64,000 nucleotides of DNA from Rhodamnia argentea. Lineage: Eukaryota; Streptophyta; Magnoliopsida; Myrtales; Myrtaceae. Position 1 is the first letter of the stretch; every line of letters starts with the position of its first letter. Positions 60,440 to 64,000 of this stretch are shown piece after piece. The notes beneath the pieces are model-generated. The model saw nothing but the letters and a program-made list of their open reading frames with translations. It did not search any database and was not told the DNA's origin. The stretch is from positions 5,208,001 through 5,272,000 of the forward strand of contig NC_063150.1 in assembly GCF_020921035.1 (NCBI RefSeq). The letters run 5' to 3'. The position numbers were made by a program, and so were the translations under genes.

Positions 60440-61870
60440 GATGTGGGGGATGTTTGGGTTTTGGGAGGTGGGAGATGGTTCAGGTCTAGGTGTTGTTAAC
60501 AAGATTGATGACTATACTTATAGCTGCACAGCGTCTTCCGGTGAAGGGTTCCTTCTCATTTTCCAAACAATTCATTTCGGTAAGGATTCGAGTGATTGGT
60601 CTATGAAGGGAGCTCGGATCTCTCTTTAGCAGAGTAGCTTTTAGTAAATGAGCTTCCTTTCGGCTTTTAATACAAAACCACTCTTCCCTATCTTGGAGAG
60701 AAAAAACAAAGCAGCAACAAGAACATGAGTTTCGTGAAGCACAAAGTTCTGCTTACAAGAAATTTTTGGTTGATTCATGAGTTTACGCAAGCCCATTGGG
60801 TAAGCATTCATAAATGAATTTCTGTTCCACGTGATTCTAAACTTAAAGCATGTCCTTCTTAAACAAATCTAAGTCATATAGGGTTTACGAACGATATCCA
60901 CACGAAATTTAGCTCGAACACTGCGGTGCAAATACTGCTTTTCGATAATTTACGTACTTAAGTTTACGTGCCGATTATGAGTGTTTTATAAAGAAGAGAA
61001 GAATGGAGTGATTGCATAAGAAATAGGAAGCAACTTCGGTTGAATGTCAAATGTAATTAGTTACATATTCGTTAATGATGGAAATTTGATACATTCCTTC
61101 CGTATTTTATAATTGAAAGTTTGCTTTTATATTAACATACGCAGTTTATATGATAATGGAAAATGTCTTCTCGAGAACGTAATTTTACCTTTTTGATGCC
61201 CTTGGAAGAGCCTGCAGAGATAACAATGAGAAATGTGTTTGACTATCCTTTGGTTTGTGAAAATTCATTTGAAAAACGAAAACAGCACAAGGACTGTGCC
61301 CAGCAACGCCTTCAAAATTATGACTATAAATTTGATGAACGTTCTCATTAAAAAGTTATGTATGGCGCTCACTCTGATGCTAAAAGTTAAATGTCAAATC
61401 GGAAAAAAAACGATCACTTAAGTGCCTTCGACGAGATATTCCAGTCAAAATTAATCTGGGGGAGGCCGCGGTGGCCCTAGGCGAGGGTCGCCGGAGCCCC
61501 TTGCCGGCCAAAGCTCTAGTTGCAAAAAAAGAAAGAAAAAACATTTAAAAAAAATTTTTTTAAAATAAATATAATTAAAAGTTATCGACGTCAACGTCAG
61601 TCGTCCTATATGGTGCTACCGGCGTCCAACTTAGCGATTTATAATTAACAACATGAGGACGAGGTACACCATCGAGCTCCATTTGGTTGGTGTCCGGCCA
61701 AAGAAGACATCAACAACATTACAAATTTCAAAATTTTATTATATTTCACCTAGCGAAACCCAACATAGAAAATGGATGATGATGATGATTCATGATCCGA
61801 CGTTGACTCAGCCCTCACGAAGTCAACCTTTGAGCTAAGCCAATTTAATCAACAAGCTTTAATTTAAATA
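60440..61870. other. Receptor-kinase promoter side and intergenic DNA
   Basis: 60440-61310 is partly duplicated upstream of the LRR pseudogene (CTTCCCTATCTTG..., TGTGCCCAGCAACGCC). 61460-61520 is a GC-rich patch containing GGCGAGGGTCGCCGG (61480-61494), a motif also found at 10613-10627. No gene. Confidence 0.5.
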
Positions 61871-62416
61871 GGGTTAATATTATGAAAAATCCCAAATTGA
61901 TATATCTATGACAAATTTACCTCAAATTATTTTTTTAACCACGAAAAGCCTCAAACTGGTACACCCGTAATAAATTCACCCCAAACTATTTTTTTGACCA
62001 CCAAAAATCCTAAATTGGTACATCTGTGATAAATTTGCCTTCGACTAATTTTTTTGACTATGAAAAACCTCAAACCGATACATTTGTAATAAATTTATCC
62101 TCCGTTAAATTGGTTTAATACCACAAAAAATCTCTAATTGATAGACCTGCGATAAACATAGGGTAAAAATCCCAAATCGATATATCCGTGAACCGTCACG
62201 TACCATCCAACTCAATAATTTAACAGTTTTTTTTTGTCAAAATAATTTGATAGTTAGATTTAACGAAATCTAATAGAGGGTAGATTTCTCATAAGTATAC
62301 CGATTTTGAGATAAATTTGTCACAAGTATACCAGTTTGAATTTTTTTTATCAAAAACTAATTTGAGATAAATTTATCATATGTATACCGATTTGAGATTT
62401 TTCATAATATTAACCC
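61871..62416. mobile_element. Foldback Mutator-like element with 9-bp target-site duplication (copy D)
   Basis: Begins GGGTTAATATTATGAAAAAT and ends ATTTTTCATAATATTAACCC, a near-perfect terminal inverted repeat. It is flanked by identical 9 bp ATTTAAATA at 61862-61870 and 62417-62425. The left half has four tandem ~58-60 bp units, each with 'caaa[c/t]tg[g/a]tacaccc[g/t]taataaatt' and 'ttttttgaccac' variants; the right half carries the same units inverted. 546 bp, no coding sequence. A 9 bp duplication is typical of the Mutator superfamily (established knowledge), so the family is best seen as a Mutator-derived MITE. Confidence 0.85.
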
Positions 62417-62715
62417 ATTTAAATAGCAAAACGCAAAGTCGTTTCCGTTTACTTTGCCTTCCAATCTTCCCTCTTCCAAGAAGTTGCGTTCACAACAACT
62501 GCTCCCGAAACTCCAATACACGCAAATCAATCCCGACAACGCCAACTCCTCCTTTTTCTTTTGAAAAAAAAATAATATTTATAGTCATGACATGGCTAAC
62601 AAGTCCTAGGTTTTCTCTTCAACGGCATTAACTTACACAACCTTAAACCTTAAACCTCACGAACTCAGACGACATCACCGCCTTCATCTCGTCTTCATTT
62701 TCTCCCGGGAGAAAC

Positions 62716-63261
62716 ATGTCATCCTTCAACTCTTTCCCTTCATCCACCCTCTTCTTCCTCTTCCTCCTCTTCACCGCCGCCGTCGTCCTCTCCATCTTCC
62801 ACTGTGAGGACTACTCCGAGGCCACCCTCTCCTTCCTCAACCTCGCCGCCTCCACCTCCTACCTGATCGTCCGAGCTGTCTTCGCGGGCACCGCCTACTT
62901 CCTCGCGTTCGTGATCAACGGGCTGCGCGTCCCAAGCGAGGCCCTCCTCTCGGGGCTCCGGCAGCTCGCGGAGGCCATCCTGTCGGTGGCGAGTTACGTA
63001 GGGGCGGCTGCCGTGGACGCCGCGAGCTCGCTGGTGTCGGCCGCTTTGGAGCTGGTGAAGGAAGCCGCGGGGAAATTCGTCGAGCTCGCGACGGAAGGAG
63101 CGGCCGCTTTAGCCGAGCAAGGTAAGGAAGGGATCGAGGGCCTGTGCAAGTTCGTGGCGGAGGCGGCACGGATCATGTTGGAGGTGGTGGCCGGCGTGGT
63201 GGCGGAGTTATGGAACAGCTGCAAGGAAGCGGTCAAGTACGTCATGGAGAAAGGGAAATGA
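62716..63261 (+). CDS. Unrecognised small membrane/amphipathic protein
   Basis: Intronless, 181 residues, start MSSFNSFPSSTLFFLFLLFT. The first ATG in the frame sits after a purine-pyrimidine leader (62640-62715) without upstream ATG in frame. Two hydrophobic segments: ~11-30 (signal anchor or signal peptide) and ~45-70 (TSYLIVRAVFAGTAYFLAFV). The C-terminal ~110 residues are Ala/Val/Glu/Lys-rich with heptad-like helices (AALELVKEAAGKFVELATEG, AEAARIMLEVVAGVVAELWN), suggesting amphipathic or LEA-like helices lying on a membrane. GC content is far above the flanks, as for other real exons in this window. I do not recognise the family. Function unknown. Confidence 0.7.
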   Translation: MSSFNSFPSSTLFFLFLLFTAAVVLSIFHCEDYSEATLSFLNLAASTSYLIVRAVFAGTAYFLAFVINGLRVPSEALLSGLRQLAEAILSVASYVGAAAVDAASSLVSAALELVKEAAGKFVELATEGAAALAEQGKEGIEGLCKFVAEAARIMLEVVAGVVAELWNSCKEAVKYVMEKGK

Positions 63262-64000
63262 AATTCGGTGTCATTGACTTCACCACCAAGTCTTTCTAGA
63301 GGAATATATTTCACAGGGGAAGCTTCCTTCATGCGGGGATTCCAAGTATTTAGATATCGTTCGAGACAGCGACATTTCATCTTTTCTTCGCTATAGCGTC
63401 TCCAAAACGGCCTTCATCGAAAAGTCTCGTTTGAATTTTCTTTTCCGCTTCGTTCATATCGACGGAATCTCGATCGAAATAGAGCGATCTAGGTCAGTCG
63501 CCGGTCCCCATCCCCCGCCCTTTTGTTTAGCGAAAAATATTAGAATCGGACAAGCTCCCCTTATTAGAATCGAACTCGAGATCTTTCGCTTTCTATAGCA
63601 TGGTCCCCGACTTTCGAGTGGTCCCATCGCCGTAACAATTGACACCAACAAATTCATAAATGTGCTGATGGATCAAACTTTCCGTCCCTCGTGGCACGTC
63701 TAAAATATTCGGTCTCTGCAAAAGCTAGCTTAAAGGAAATCAACGATCATCCTACCAAGATTATCGATCTTAGATTGGACCTTGGGGCTCGTTTCATTTT
63801 CCCTCTTTTAATAAGAGTCCCCGAAACTTGTCTTCAAGGCTCTATATTTTCCTCAATCCCCGACCACTTGAAATTTCCTCTCGACAGTGCATTTAATTGT
63901 TAATATTGCAAGTTATGAACATAATTCATATATAGGTTTAATTTAAAAAAAAATTAAAATGCGATTAATATCCATATCGATATTCGTATAGAAAAGAAAG
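63262..64000. other. 3' flank and intergenic DNA
   Basis: No gene recognised. A block at 63540-63620 (GAATCGAACTCGAGATC) vaguely resembles an inverted tRNA-type B box but lacks convincing partner motifs or flanking duplication. Confidence 0.4.

Noticed and set aside
63540-63620. Inverted tRNA/SINE-like block (GAATCGAACTCGAG)
   Set aside because: B-box match is poor, no A box at proper distance, no poly-A tail or flanking duplication.

Overview
The window is nuclear DNA from a flowering plant, almost certainly a eudicot. Genes are split by short GT-AG introns, intergenic DNA is AT-rich and full of repeats, and the proteins are plant-specific types (CSLC xyloglucan glucan synthase, PLS-class PPR editing factor, plant FAO alcohol oxidase, RALF peptide, MIK2-like receptor kinase). 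The style of the repeats (foldback elements built from short nested units, GC-rich 'GGCGAGGGTCGCCGG' cores) made me think of Myrtales such as Eucalyptus, but that is a weak inference from memory. All comparisons were made by eye, without database searches.

Left third (1-21 kb), gene-rich. CSLC6-like glucan synthase (+, 5 exons, 172-5564) faces ribosomal protein eS8 (-, 5 exons, 7673-9557). An element with ~240 bp inverted repeats and a GC-rich core (9983-11008) separates eS8 from an ER-lumen FKBP15-type prolyl isomerase (-, 6 exons, 12203-14998). After 5 kb of repeats comes a short P-class PPR gene (-, 20032-21159). From memory, FKBP15-1 and this PPR are also neighbours in Arabidopsis (At3g25220/At3g25210).

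Middle (21-44 kb). Repeats and dead genes: a foldback element (22.3 kb), a Copia RNase H remnant (24 kb), an imperfect tandem duplication (24.7-25.1 kb) and an exon-intron VPS45 pseudogene (25.3-26.25 kb). Two solid genes follow: a 1032-residue intronless PLS-E PPR protein resembling At3g09040/MEF12 (28086-31184, -) and a three-exon long-chain alcohol oxidase FAO (32500-36067, -). Then a RALF-like peptide gene (40002-40280, -) and a decayed copy (43054-43334) lie in a ~1.3 kb segmental duplication. One copy is interrupted by an 888 bp CACTA-like insertion and the other abuts a Copia remnant. A SINE with a 16 bp target-site duplication lies between them.

Right third (44-64 kb). hAT-like and other repeat DNA, a (GGGGC)6 tract, a two-exon DUF760 plastid protein (48280-51644, +), then two related MIK2-type LRR receptor-kinase loci, both broken. 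The first (51.93-53.09 kb) is an ectodomain fragment. The second (56661-60439) has an intact ectodomain but a frameshift just after the ATP-binding lysine and a nonsense codon in the kinase C-lobe. Near the right end is a 546 bp foldback element with a perfect 9 bp target-site duplication, which points to the Mutator superfamily, and an intronless gene for an unrecognised 181-residue membrane protein (62716-63261).

The live genes are unrelated housekeeping or cell-wall/lipid functions and do not form a pathway. The most informative content is the repeat landscape: at least four copies of a nested-unit foldback family, a second foldback family, three dispersed single arms, paired filled/empty insertion sites, and gene copies caught at different stages of decay.
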